64,000 nucleotides of DNA from Flavobacteriaceae bacterium. Lineage in GTDB: Bacteria > Bacteroidota > Bacteroidia > Flavobacteriales > Flavobacteriaceae. The stretch covers positions 1 through 64,000 of the forward strand of contig JANQSO010000014.1 of assembly GCA_028284005.1 (NCBI GenBank), in the 5' to 3' direction. The notes under the pieces are model-generated. The model saw only the letters and a program-made list of their open reading frames with translations. It had not been told where the DNA came from and ran no database searches. Made by a program: the position numbers and the translations under genes. Below, piece by piece: positions 26,045 to 35,495 of this stretch. Positions within the stretch are counted from its first letter, which is position 1. Every line of letters begins with the position of its first letter.

Positions 26045-27961
26045 TTATGATATCGATTCTATTTCCATAGTAATGGCTTCCCAGTCTTCCATTAATTTCT
26101 CGAGTTCTGTCTTCTTTTTTTGATAATCATCAAAAAAGTTGGGAATTGCAATAGTTTCATCATAATTAATTGAGAGTTCTACATCTATTGCTTTAATCTC
26201 TCTTTCCAGTTTGTTTATGGAAGCTTCTATCTTGCTAAGTTTATTGGTAAGTGATTTTATCTTTTTTTGATGTTCGTACGATTGCTTTCCGGAAGTTTCT
26301 TTTTGTTTTGTTTCTGAAACTTCTACGGTGCGTTTCTCCGCTTCTCTCAAGTTCTGAATATTGCGTTGTTCCAGGAAAAAATCAATATCACCTAAATATT
26401 CTTTGATCTTGTGGTCCTTAAACTCATACACCTTATTGCTCAATCCCTGCAAAAAATCACGGTCGTGTGATACCAGTATCAATGTTCCCTCAAACTTCTT
26501 TAAAGCTTCCTTTAATACATTTTTAGACTTTATATCCAAATGATTGGTGGGTTCATCCATTACCAAAACATTAAAGGGCTGCAACAATAATCTAGCAAGT
26601 GCCAAACGGTTGCGTTCTCCTCCGCTTAAAACCCTCACGTACTTTTCAACTTCCTCTCCACGAAATAAAAATGCACCCAAAATATCCCGCACCTTACTCC
26701 TGTTTTTTTCATTGGCAGCGTCGGTCATTGTGTCCAGAACTGTTTTACTGCCATCGAGGTATTCTGTTTGGTCCTGGGCAAAATATCCTATTTGGACATT
26801 ATGTCCCAATTTTAGGTTCCCGCTATGTTCAATCTCCCCTACAATTATTTTTGCTAAAGTAGATTTTCCTTGTCCGTTTTGGCCTACAAAAGAAATCTTG
26901 CTGTTACGTTCTACCAAAAGGTCTATATGTTGAAGTACTTTCTTCTCACCATAATTCTTTGAAACATTTTCGGCCTCGATCACTACTTTCCCCGGGTTTA
27001 TGGAAATTGGGAAATGTAATGACATTACACTGTTATCGTCTTCATCTACTTCTATGCGGTCGATCCTGTCAAGCTTTTTAATAAGCGATTGCGCCATAGT
27101 AGCTTTGCTGGCCTTAGCTCTAAATTTTTCAATGAGCTTTTCTGTTTGTTCGATCTTCTTCTGTTGGTTTTTTTGAGAAGCCAACTGTTGTTCTCTTAAT
27201 TCACTTCTTTGAATTAAATATTTGGAATATGGTTTATTATAATCATAAATCTTTCCAAGGGAGATCTCAATGGTGCGGTTGGTAATAGTGTCAAGGAACA
27301 TTTTATCGTGAGAAACGACCACAACAACTCCGGCATAGTTCTTTAAGAAATCTTCGAGCCATAAAATAGATTCAATATCCAAATGATTGGTTGGCTCATC
27401 AAGGAGCAAGATATCATTGTTCTGAAGTAATAGTTTCGCCAACTCGATCCGCATTCTCCATCCGCCTGAAAAAGTTTCTGTAAGTTTATTGAAATCTTCA
27501 CGCTGAAAGCCCAACCCCTGTAAAATACGTTCTGTTTCCCCTTGATAATTATATCCTCCGTGAATCTCGTATTGATGCTGAGTTTCATTTAAATCCACCA
27601 TTAATTGATGATAGCTCTCACTTTCATAATCGGTACGCTCTGCCAACTGGATATTGATCTCTTCCAGCTGTTTTTCCAGCTTTTTAATTTCAATAAATGC
27701 TTCATAAGACTCTTCCAATACAGTCCTCCCTTTGGTAAAATCTATATCTTGTTTTAAAAAACCTATGGAAATTTCTTTATCGGTCGCAATTTGCCCCTCA
27801 TCATATTCCTGCTCATTGGCAATAATGCGCAACAAAGTAGATTTTCCAGCACCATTCTTACCCACCAGGCCTACACGGTCACCCGGTGTAAGTTGAAATG
27901 TGATTTTCTCAAACAAATAGTCTCCTTGAAAAGAAACGGAAAGATTATGAATGTTCAGCAT
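26045..27961 (-). CDS. ABC-F family ATPase
   Basis: 638 residues with two ABC ATPase modules and no membrane segments: Walker A GLVGKNGAGKST and GQNGQGKST, signatures FSGGWRMR and LSGGERNR, Walker B LLLDEPTNHLD and LVMDEPTNHLD, an arm/linker with many Lys/Gln near residues 255-300, and a C-terminal coiled coil (about 555-635). ABC-F proteins act on ribosomes; the C-terminal coiled coil suggests the Uup/YheS side of the family. A specific subfamily cannot be fixed by eye. Confidence 0.9.
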   Translation of the reverse strand: MLNIHNLSVSFQGDYLFEKITFQLTPGDRVGLVGKNGAGKSTLLRIIANEQEYDEGQIATDKEISIGFLKQDIDFTKGRTVLEESYEAFIEIKKLEKQLEEINIQLAERTDYESESYHQLMVDLNETQHQYEIHGGYNYQGETERILQGLGFQREDFNKLTETFSGGWRMRIELAKLLLQNNDILLLDEPTNHLDIESILWLEDFLKNYAGVVVVVSHDKMFLDTITNRTIEISLGKIYDYNKPYSKYLIQRSELREQQLASQKNQQKKIEQTEKLIEKFRAKASKATMAQSLIKKLDRIDRIEVDEDDNSVMSLHFPISINPGKVVIEAENVSKNYGEKKVLQHIDLLVERNSKISFVGQNGQGKSTLAKIIVGEIEHSGNLKLGHNVQIGYFAQDQTEYLDGSKTVLDTMTDAANEKNRSKVRDILGAFLFRGEEVEKYVRVLSGGERNRLALARLLLQPFNVLVMDEPTNHLDIKSKNVLKEALKKFEGTLILVSHDRDFLQGLSNKVYEFKDHKIKEYLGDIDFFLEQRNIQNLREAEKRTVEVSETKQKETSGKQSYEHQKKIKSLTNKLSKIEASINKLEREIKAIDVELSINYDETIAIPNFFDDYQKKKTELEKLMEDWEAITMEIESIS

Positions 27962-28107
27962 TTATGTAACATTTGTAACTAAAAGTTTTGCAAAGATGCT
28001 TAATTTTGTACTGCAAAAAAAATGATATGAAATGAGCCTTAAGAATAGTGCCGTATTAACTTCTTTGGCTAAAGGCGAATTCCATTTACCATTAAAATAA
28101 AATACAA

Positions 28108-28488
28108 ATGAAAGGTTCAAAGATCTATAGCATTTTAAGTAGTACGTGCCCGGTTTGCCATACCGGAAAAATGTATAAAAAAAGAAATCCTTACCTCCTT
28201 TCCGAAACACTTAAAATGCATGAGCGTTGCCCGCATTGTGATACTAAGTTTAAGATTGAACCTTCCTTTTTCTACGGAGCCATGTATGTGAGCTATGCCC
28301 TGGGGGTTGCCATAGCGATTGCAGCTTTTATAATAACTTATCTTTTTATTGGACTGGACAGGCTCAATACTTTCTTTGTAATTGTTGCAACTATGGTGGT
28401 ATTGTTACCAGTTATACTTCGTATATCACGAAATATTTGGATCAATTTCTTTTTTAAGTACAATAGAAAAAAAGCTGCTACTAAGTAA
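28108..28488 (+). CDS. DUF983 membrane protein
   Basis: 126 residues with an N-terminal zinc-ribbon-like pair (CPVCHTGKMY and CPHCDTKF) and two transmembrane helices (LGVAIAIAAFIITYLFI and TFFVIVATMVVLLPVIL). This is the DUF983 layout; function is unknown. It converges on and overlaps the 3' end of the FAD oxidoreductase gene by 8 bp. Confidence 0.85.
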   Translation: MKGSKIYSILSSTCPVCHTGKMYKKRNPYLLSETLKMHERCPHCDTKFKIEPSFFYGAMYVSYALGVAIAIAAFIITYLFIGLDRLNTFFVIVATMVVLLPVILRISRNIWINFFFKYNRKKAATK

Positions 28489-29524
28489 ATCTCCCTATAT
28501 CTACTTCCTTAGGAAGCTCTATACTCTCTTCTAAGTACTCATATAGAAGTTTTGACAAGAATGGCGCCATAATAATGCCACGAGTTCCAAAACCGTTTAA
28601 AAAAGCTTTATTTGGGCTTTCTGGCAAAACCCCTAACAAAGGCCTTCTATCTTTTGTAGTTGGACGTATCCCGGCGATCTGGTCCACGATATTAAATTTA
28701 CAATGAATCATTTGTTCCAACTTTGCAACGATATGGTCTTTTGCTGCTACGGTCGTATTTAAGGAAAAATCATTGCGGCTATAGGTAGCACCTACCTTAT
28801 AAAGGTTGCCTCCTAAAGGAATTACAAACAAAGGCCCTTTAAGTATTTCTTTCAACTGTAGTTCTTGAGCTTCAATGATCAAATATTCTCCCTTGTTGCC
28901 TACTAAGGATGCTTTGGGGAAAAATGGGTTATGTACGGCACCTGCACCTTCGGCAAACACTATCCTTTTCGCCGAAATTGTATTGTAGCTAATATGATCC
29001 TCTCTTTGCTGAAGTTTTGCATGATCAAAACTTTCAGAAATTAATCGGCCTTCTTGCTGAAGCTGCTCTCGGTAGGTTCGAAGTAAATGAGAAGGGGAAA
29101 TTCTTCCGGAAACTGCAACTTTTCCAAAGCCAAAGTCTGCATTGATGCTTGGATTTTTATTTTTGATCAATTCTGAAGTAAGAAAGTGTTGTAATTCTTT
29201 TTTGTCACTCGCAACTGTCCAATTGTTTTGTTCTTCGCTATTTTTTAAAATTCTGAATATGGATATGTTCTCTAAAACAGGTATTTTCAAATTTTCTGAA
29301 AGAACCTCGTAAAAGGGTAGTGCATAGTCTACGTATTCTTGCGCATTCCAGGCCGCTGTAAAACGCTTTAGTACTACGGGATTAAAAACTCCTCCCGAAA
29401 CAACAGTGGATATATTCTTTCCATCATCAAAAACTATAAAACTTTTATTGTGTTTCCTTAGTTGTTCACAAAATGAAACCCCTCCAATTCCTAAGCCTAC
29501 AATTATATAGTCTACGTTTTGCAT
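28481..29524 (-). CDS. FAD-dependent oxidoreductase (DAO family)
   Basis: 347 residues with an N-terminal dinucleotide-binding motif (VDYIIVGLGIGGVSFCEQ), a central DAO-type substrate domain, and C-terminal FAD contacts (GIRPTTKDRRPLLGVLPE, then FLNGFGTRGIIMAP). These are features of glycine/D-amino-acid oxidase-like enzymes. The substrate cannot be predicted. Single-gene unit lying between DUF983 and gldN. Confidence 0.8.
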   Translation of the reverse strand: MQNVDYIIVGLGIGGVSFCEQLRKHNKSFIVFDDGKNISTVVSGGVFNPVVLKRFTAAWNAQEYVDYALPFYEVLSENLKIPVLENISIFRILKNSEEQNNWTVASDKKELQHFLTSELIKNKNPSINADFGFGKVAVSGRISPSHLLRTYREQLQQEGRLISESFDHAKLQQREDHISYNTISAKRIVFAEGAGAVHNPFFPKASLVGNKGEYLIIEAQELQLKEILKGPLFVIPLGGNLYKVGATYSRNDFSLNTTVAAKDHIVAKLEQMIHCKFNIVDQIAGIRPTTKDRRPLLGVLPESPNKAFLNGFGTRGIIMAPFLSKLLYEYLEESIELPKEVDIGRFT

Positions 29525-29539
29525 CTTACAAAATTAAAA

Positions 29540-29570
29540 AACCCTCTTAAGTATAAAACTCAGGAGGGTT
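29540..29570 (-). terminator. Terminator of the gldKLMN operon
   Basis: Minus strand: AACCCTCCTGAG, loop, TTAAGAGGGTT then TTTTTT. It lies 25 bp after the gldN stop and just before the next gene's start on the same strand. Confidence 0.75.
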
Positions 29571-29594
29571 CACATTTATCTTAACTTATGAAAA

Positions 29595-30494
29595 CTAGTA
29601 GTTCCACATATCAATTTCAATATTTCTAATCTGTTCTTTAATTCTGTCAGACTCCAAAAGTTGCATCAAAGCGTTGTCGCTAATATAATCTGCAACACCT
29701 CTATCTCCCTGTACGTTATCTTCTTTATAAATAACTCCGTGAAAACGTCTTGAGTTCAACAAATGATCGAAAGTAACGGGCTGTGAAGTGTTCTTACGGT
29801 TAAAAGCTTTCGCTTCATGCAACACTTTACGTGCTCCCGGGAACCATACCCAGAACAATTCAACTTTTGAATCCAGGCCATCATCCTGAAAAGCCTTGGA
29901 ACGCGCTTCATTAGCTACCGGGCAAATACCAAGCATGCGGTACTTCAATTCGCCTTGGCGCTTATCAAGATACCAGTAACCTCTTACTCTCCATTCTTCT
30001 ATATCTCCAGCATCCAAAGTAAATCTACGGATGTATTGAGGGTCTACAGGTTCTCCGGCGTTAGCTTGATCAATACCGGCATCTGTCGTATCTGTATATA
30101 CCAGTGATGCACCCAGATCGCTTAAGGTACGCTTTTCTGTAAAATAAGAGTCTGCGTATACATGTTCAATGCTACCGTTCTTTATGGCTTTTATAAGAAC
30201 GTCATACAAAGAACGTCTGTCAGAACCGATGTTGTTGGTATCAATCGGGTAGTACAACGGGAAATTGACACGCTCATCAAGATCGATGATCTCCCAGGTT
30301 GTTCTGGACCACAGCACATCACGTTCATCTGTGTAACCATAGGGTAATGGCTCATCATTATCGTAGGCAATCTGTGCTTCGGTTTTTTTGCCTATCTCCT
30401 CCGGTGTCTTAGCATTAAGGATATTCAACTGTGCAGAAGCACTGTAGCCTATCATTAAAACAAAAACACTTAAAACAACATTTTTAAAAGTCAT
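29595..30494 (-). CDS. gldN: Gliding motility / type IX secretion protein GldN
   Basis: 299 residues from the ATG at 30494 (a TTG three codons upstream is in frame). Signal peptide ending in YSASAQ, then the GldN body with RDVLWSRTTWEIIDLDERVN and RVRGYWYLDKRQGELKYR. GldN, with GldK, forms the periplasmic ring of the type IX secretion machine. It is the last gene of the gldKLMN operon, 17 bp after gldM. Confidence 0.95.
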   Translation of the reverse strand: MTFKNVVLSVFVLMIGYSASAQLNILNAKTPEEIGKKTEAQIAYDNDEPLPYGYTDERDVLWSRTTWEIIDLDERVNFPLYYPIDTNNIGSDRRSLYDVLIKAIKNGSIEHVYADSYFTEKRTLSDLGASLVYTDTTDAGIDQANAGEPVDPQYIRRFTLDAGDIEEWRVRGYWYLDKRQGELKYRMLGICPVANEARSKAFQDDGLDSKVELFWVWFPGARKVLHEAKAFNRKNTSQPVTFDHLLNSRRFHGVIYKEDNVQGDRGVADYISDNALMQLLESDRIKEQIRNIEIDMWNY

Positions 30495-30511
30495 AAAAAA
30501 CAAATTTTATA

Positions 30512-32083
30512 CTAGTTTGTTAACTCAATGAAAACAGGAGAAATTTTCTTTAAAATATATCCTGAATTTCCAGATATTTTAGCATTAATATCAAATATTT
30601 GTACTGCTTCACCACGCTTTGCTCTACGTAAAGCGCTTTTTGCAGCTCCATCTAATTTTGTTCCGTTCACTCGTACCGTAGGTTGTCCGGATACTTTAAA
30701 ACTAAATCCGGTAACATTTAACTTAAGGTCGAAATCGAAATCAGGCAATGCAGCACCTACACTTGAAATCTCAAGTCCCTGACGTTGCATACGAACAGGC
30801 CCTCCGTTTCCATCTTCTCCACGGATCGTTCCCGTAGGTCTTGGAATGTCTTTAATACGGAACTCAGATGAAGTATTTACCACCTGGCCATCAGGTAAAG
30901 TACCTCTGGCTGTAATAGTTACTGTTCTTCCTGTACCAGGGCTCATATTGTATTTACTACCGGAAGCTTTTGCAAGACCTGCTCCGGAAGCAGTTACTTT
31001 ATTGTCCGGAATTCCGGGAATAGATATGGTCATAGGGTTTACAACTCCACGATAAACCACATTCATTTTATCCGCAGCAATTACAGCGGCATTTGGCTTA
31101 GAGATAGTTGCAAAACCTGTTTCAACAGGAACTTCAGTCTCATCACCTTCTTCTCCATAGAAAAGAGATCCTTCAATTTTATGGTCTCCGGGGCTTCCGG
31201 CTCCTACATTCAATATAATTCTACCTCCATTAATGGTATAATCCTGATCTCTAACCAATTTACGTCCGTCAAGAGTTAATTCTTCTCTTTTTGGAACTGT
31301 ATTTGGATCTACACGACCTAAGATAATAGAGCCGTCAAAGGTTTCACCCGGATAAAAGGCTGTCTTTTTAACGGTCATAAAAGATTCATAGTTCTTTAAA
31401 GCCAGTGCATCAGCCTGTTGTCCTGCCAACATTTTGCTTAAAAGCTCATTCTTGGTAGTTTTAACATCACTTTGAATTTGAGTAAGCTTTGTTTTTGAAG
31501 CAATCAAAGGAAAACCTTCATAGTTATAATTGATCCAGTCTCTTTTCTTCCCGTCACGGTTTGTAACAGGCTCTGTAGAAAAATTAGATTCTATAGAACT
31601 CTTAATATCCGGATAATCATCTCCTAAAACAGCAAGCATGTCTGTTCTATACTTATTTATCTTGTTTAAGAACTCCTGTCCTTCAGGTTTTAGCTTATCA
31701 CCTTTGAAAAAACGCTGATCTAAAAAATCAGGCTTATCCTGAACTTCGTAATCATCAACATCTTCCGCTTTAAGCGTAGCCATCATTTCAGATTTCAATC
31801 CTTGCAGATACGAATCAAGTTCTTCAGAAATAGTATTTACTTCATCTGCTTTTACTTTTAAAGCAGCATATTGTTCGGGTTGGTCTGAAGCTTTTGTTGC
31901 CAGGCTTTCCATGAAAGCGGTATTACGCTGGGCCGTAGCAACATTTGCATCAGTTATTTTTTTGTCTAATAATCCAAAAGCAGATAATACTTCTTTGGAC
32001 ATATTTAGAGCCAACATAGCGATGAATACCAGATACATCAGGTTAATCATCTTCTGCCTTGGGGATAAACTTCCTTTAGCCAT
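30512..32083 (-). CDS. gldM: Type IX secretion motor protein GldM
   Basis: 523 residues: a short N terminus with the single transmembrane helix MINLMYLVFIAMLALNM (about residues 12-28), then periplasmic domains D1-D4 rich in beta strands. GldM spans the periplasm and with GldL forms the proton-driven rotary motor that powers type IX secretion and gliding. Length and order fit the family. Confidence 0.95.
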   Translation of the reverse strand: MAKGSLSPRQKMINLMYLVFIAMLALNMSKEVLSAFGLLDKKITDANVATAQRNTAFMESLATKASDQPEQYAALKVKADEVNTISEELDSYLQGLKSEMMATLKAEDVDDYEVQDKPDFLDQRFFKGDKLKPEGQEFLNKINKYRTDMLAVLGDDYPDIKSSIESNFSTEPVTNRDGKKRDWINYNYEGFPLIASKTKLTQIQSDVKTTKNELLSKMLAGQQADALALKNYESFMTVKKTAFYPGETFDGSIILGRVDPNTVPKREELTLDGRKLVRDQDYTINGGRIILNVGAGSPGDHKIEGSLFYGEEGDETEVPVETGFATISKPNAAVIAADKMNVVYRGVVNPMTISIPGIPDNKVTASGAGLAKASGSKYNMSPGTGRTVTITARGTLPDGQVVNTSSEFRIKDIPRPTGTIRGEDGNGGPVRMQRQGLEISSVGAALPDFDFDLKLNVTGFSFKVSGQPTVRVNGTKLDGAAKSALRRAKRGEAVQIFDINAKISGNSGYILKKISPVFIELTN

Positions 32084-32129
32084 ATTCTTTTAGTTTTTTG
32101 TTGTTAATAAAAGTTGTCTATAGGAAATT

Positions 32130-32771
32130 TTAATTTCTTGTGGTCATTGCAGATAACATACCTCCGTATACTCCGTTAAGAGAAGATAAGTTAGTAGCTA
32201 AGTGCTCCATTTGTTGTTTTAGCTGTTCAGCATTTTCAGCAACACGTTCGTTTACTTCTGCCTGACGGCTTGTAGACTCTACCTGTACTTTATATAAGCT
32301 GTTCAATGATTCCATTTGTGCAGCAGCCAGTGCCATTTCTTCACTATATTTCTTAGTAGAATTCATAGCTTCGGCAGTTGGGGTCATACCTTTTGCAGCA
32401 CCTTCAAAATTACGAATACTGTCACTTAAACTATTCATTAATTCTGAATCTATCTTAGCACCTTTCAACATTTCGTCTAATTTTTTAGACAAAAGACCTT
32501 GTGCATCTTCAGGTTTTTTCTTGTCCTTAGTCATTCCTCCTGCTAATTCAGGATATACCAAAGACCAGTCCAAATCATCTTCTACAGGCTCAAAAGCAGA
32601 GATAGCGAAAATAATCGCTTCGGTAATCAAACCAATTGCTAAAAGTAGCCCTCCGTTAAGGGGACCTAATTCCCAGTGAAGAATTTTGAATAAAGCTCCT
32701 AAAATTACAATAGATGCTCCCAGGCCATAGGCCATATTAAATAATTTCTTAGATGATCTTGATTGTGCCAT
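32130..32771 (-). CDS. gldL: Type IX secretion motor protein GldL
   Basis: 213 residues with two transmembrane helices (AYGLGASIVILGALFKIL and GPLNGGLLLAIGLITEAII) and a cytoplasmic coiled-coil tail. The helical hairpin contains the acidic residue (ITEAI) expected for proton conduction. It is the inner-membrane stator around GldM. It lies 46 bp before gldM on the transcript. Confidence 0.95.
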   Translation of the reverse strand: MAQSRSSKKLFNMAYGLGASIVILGALFKILHWELGPLNGGLLLAIGLITEAIIFAISAFEPVEDDLDWSLVYPELAGGMTKDKKKPEDAQGLLSKKLDEMLKGAKIDSELMNSLSDSIRNFEGAAKGMTPTAEAMNSTKKYSEEMALAAAQMESLNSLYKVQVESTSRQAEVNERVAENAEQLKQQMEHLATNLSSLNGVYGGMLSAMTTRN

Positions 32772-32843
32772 AATACAATAGTTTTTTTAGTTAAGTTAAG
32801 TTAAGATTTTAGTTTCTATAAAGTTTTTTAAATAGAGAGATAC

Positions 32844-34217
32844 TTATCGTGCGTCTCCAAGTTTTTCGTTTAATACAACATCGGTACCCATATAATCCTG
32901 TACCGTTCTAAAGCCTATATAGCTTCGTGCAGAATCTGCATACTCATAATCACGGGTACTTACCTGAAGGAAATATGCAACATCTTTCCACGATCCTCCG
33001 CGAACTACTTTACGAGCATTCTCTTCGTCGTTAACGTTAGGGTTCATAGTTGATGTATATTCGTAAGATGCAGCATCATAAGAAGATGCTACCCATTCGC
33101 TCACATTACCGGCCATATTATATAAGTTATAATCGTTTGGTTCGTAAGCGTCTGCTTCTACAGTATATAATGCCTGATCTGCAGCATAATCGCCTCGTAA
33201 AGGCTTGAAGTTAGCCAAGAAACAACCTCTGTCGTTTTTAGCATACGGCCCACCCCATGGGAAAGTTGCAGATTCCAATCCTCCACGAGCAGCATATTCC
33301 CACTCTGCTTCTCCAGGAAGACGGAATGAGTTTACGTGGTTTCGGTTTCTGGATTTTTGATATGCATTTTTATATAGTGTTCTCCAGGCGCAGAAAGCTT
33401 TGGCCTGCTTCCAGTTAACACCTACTACAGGGTAGTCTCCATAAGCCTCATGCCAGAAATAATCATTATGCATAGGCTCATTGTATGAATAGTTAAAGTC
33501 TTTTATCCAAACCGTTGTATCCGGATAAATACTTACTTCTTCTTTTTTAATGAAATCTTTTCTTCGTTTGCTTTTGTCTCTTGCAGCTGCCTGAATATCC
33601 ATGTAAGTATACTGGAACTTCAGTTTTTCAACATCAATGGTACGTTGGCCATTGTAAGCTTCTTCGGCAGGAATATACATAGTATCCATTACCTCAGAAT
33701 AATATTCATCAGGATATTCTCCGGTTTCCCATATTAGATCAATATCATTATTGATCTTTCTACCGGCATAAAAATCCTCTCCCATACCATAGTAATTATC
33801 ATACATGTATTGTTCGTATGGGGTCATTTCTTCGTTTTCCTGATCTACAAATGCAAATTCGCCAACACCTCCATCTCCGGGAGTTGCTCCTACTTCATCT
33901 GCAAGAATAGCCAATTTTAATCGAACTGTGGAGTCACGTACCCAATTCACAAATTGTCTGTATTCTGAATTTGTAATCTCAGTTTCGTCCATGTAGAAAG
34001 AACGAACTGTTACCGTTTTTGTTGGAGCATCATTTACAGCAACAAAATCATCATCTGCTTTACCCATGATGAAAGAACCACCAGGGATAAGAGTCATTCC
34101 ATAAGGTTTTTGCGGATACCATTTCTTGCCTTTTGTTCCTACAAGTTCCCCTCTATCACCAGAGTTACAACTAAACAAAAAGGCAACGATCGCAGTTAAT
34201 GCAATAAACTTCTTCAT
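32844..34217 (-). CDS. gldK: Gliding motility lipoprotein GldK
   Basis: 457 residues with a lipoprotein signal (MKKFIALTAIVAFLFSC, lipid Cys17) and a formylglycine-generating-enzyme-like (SUMF1) fold: GGSFIMGKADDD, EITNSEYRQFVNW, FRLPGEAEWEYAARGG, VRGGSWKD and YIGFRTVQ. In GldK the fold is structural, part of the outer-membrane-associated periplasmic ring with GldN. First gene of the operon. Confidence 0.95.
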   Translation of the reverse strand: MKKFIALTAIVAFLFSCNSGDRGELVGTKGKKWYPQKPYGMTLIPGGSFIMGKADDDFVAVNDAPTKTVTVRSFYMDETEITNSEYRQFVNWVRDSTVRLKLAILADEVGATPGDGGVGEFAFVDQENEEMTPYEQYMYDNYYGMGEDFYAGRKINNDIDLIWETGEYPDEYYSEVMDTMYIPAEEAYNGQRTIDVEKLKFQYTYMDIQAAARDKSKRRKDFIKKEEVSIYPDTTVWIKDFNYSYNEPMHNDYFWHEAYGDYPVVGVNWKQAKAFCAWRTLYKNAYQKSRNRNHVNSFRLPGEAEWEYAARGGLESATFPWGGPYAKNDRGCFLANFKPLRGDYAADQALYTVEADAYEPNDYNLYNMAGNVSEWVASSYDAASYEYTSTMNPNVNDEENARKVVRGGSWKDVAYFLQVSTRDYEYADSARSYIGFRTVQDYMGTDVVLNEKLGDAR

Positions 34218-34252
34218 AGGTATTTAGGTTAAATTTTCGAGATTTAAGGGAG

Positions 34253-34283
34253 TAAACCTATTTATAAAATTTTTAAAAAACAA
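34253..34283 (-). promoter_or_regulatory. Candidate promoter of gldKLMN
   Basis: Minus strand TTG, 20 bp, then TAGGTTTA, 36 bp upstream of the gldK ATG. Spacing and sequence are close to the Bacteroidota consensus TTG-N19/20-TAnnTTTG. Confidence 0.45.
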
Positions 34284-34331
34284 CAATTTTCTTAAAAAAC
34301 CCTTAAACCTGCTTTTACTTAGTTCGTTTGG

Positions 34332-35495
34332 TTATACTTCATTTTTCCGGCGGGCCTTATACCACCGCTCAGGAATTTCCTGATTTGTTGCACCCAAATA
34401 TTCGCCATAAGTGCAAGGTAATAACGTTCTACTTTTTAATTTATTATTAACATTTGAAATAAATGGTAATTCTATCCACCAACGACCTGTTTTATTGCTT
34501 TTCTTAAAAACCAAAACTTCATCGTCAACAGGCACTTTATAGGTTGTATAAAGCTTATCGTTACTAAAATCTTCATCTGCAATTCTGAAATTAACTCCTT
34601 CTACAAAATACCACATTATCTGAGCTACCAGCATTGCAGCACTTTCTGCATCTTTGTAATCCTTCAATTCATAAATTCCAAATGATGTTGCCCTGTTACT
34701 TATTCCTGCGTAACGAGCAATGGCACAAATCTCCCGGCCGTCAAAACCATTGGGACTTGCACTATTTTTATAACTTAATTCTGCGCTTTTTATTGCAGTA
34801 ACATCCAAAGCAATAATATCTGTACTGCGCATAATGGGTTCTACAAGTGTAATATCTTTGGTTACTTCACCCAACCTGTACGCATCAAAATACAGTTTAT
34901 CCATCAGCGAGATCTCCTGGGGTGGGTTAAAAAAGGATTGGTATCCAAGAGTACTGTAATTAAATAAATTATAAGGTTTGTCTACAATGATCTTTCCAAC
35001 ATAAGATTTGTTTGAAATAGGTTTCTCCGCATCCCCAAGGTCAAAATTACAATCTACATTAACCAGATTGACCATTTTACCAACAGTATCATAAGCTCTG
35101 TATTGCGCATATAACAGATCCTGACTTCCTCCCAGTATAAGCGGAATGATATTTTTTTTCAACAATGCTTCAACGACCGTTCGCATAGCGAAATAGGTAT
35201 CATTCACTGTTTCTCCTTTTTCAATATCTCCAATATCAATGATCTTGTGGGTCCAGTTTCCCGGATATAATGAGTAGAATGCCTTTCTGAAGGCATCAAA
35301 AGAAATTTCTTCACCTATATAATTAACATCATTGCGGTTCTCTTTAACTCCCAGTAAAGCAAATTTTACATTATTTAGGTCCGGAAGGTCCCCTGCTGTA
35401 TGGTGTACTTCAATTTGTTTTCCCAATACTCCGGCAGGCAAGATCTCCTTATGTGCCAGTATCGATTTTGAAACAGGATTCAGAAATTCAATCAT
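34332..35495 (-). CDS. Arginase-fold protein with degenerate metal site
   Basis: 387 residues with the ureohydrolase fold of formimidoylglutamase/arginase, but key ligands are changed. The usual GGDH is GGSQ (122-125), the DAHxD motif is DCNFD (148-152, His to Asn), and the DxDxxDP motif is DVTAIKS (231-237). Two Asp remain, but both metal-binding His and the second Asp pair are missing, so it is unlikely to be a normal Mn-dependent hydrolase. Similar proteins occur next to topA and gld genes in Flavobacteriia. Its ATG overlaps the topA stop by one base (TAATG). Confidence 0.8.
   Translation of the reverse strand: MIEFLNPVSKSILAHKEILPAGVLGKQIEVHHTAGDLPDLNNVKFALLGVKENRNDVNYIGEEISFDAFRKAFYSLYPGNWTHKIIDIGDIEKGETVNDTYFAMRTVVEALLKKNIIPLILGGSQDLLYAQYRAYDTVGKMVNLVNVDCNFDLGDAEKPISNKSYVGKIIVDKPYNLFNYSTLGYQSFFNPPQEISLMDKLYFDAYRLGEVTKDITLVEPIMRSTDIIALDVTAIKSAELSYKNSASPNGFDGREICAIARYAGISNRATSFGIYELKDYKDAESAAMLVAQIMWYFVEGVNFRIADEDFSNDKLYTTYKVPVDDEVLVFKKSNKTGRWWIELPFISNVNNKLKSRTLLPCTYGEYLGATNQEIPERWYKARRKNEV

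Noticed and set aside
28022..28107. Small gene between the ABC-F and DUF983 genes
   Set aside because: No frame with a start codon and reasonable composition was found.
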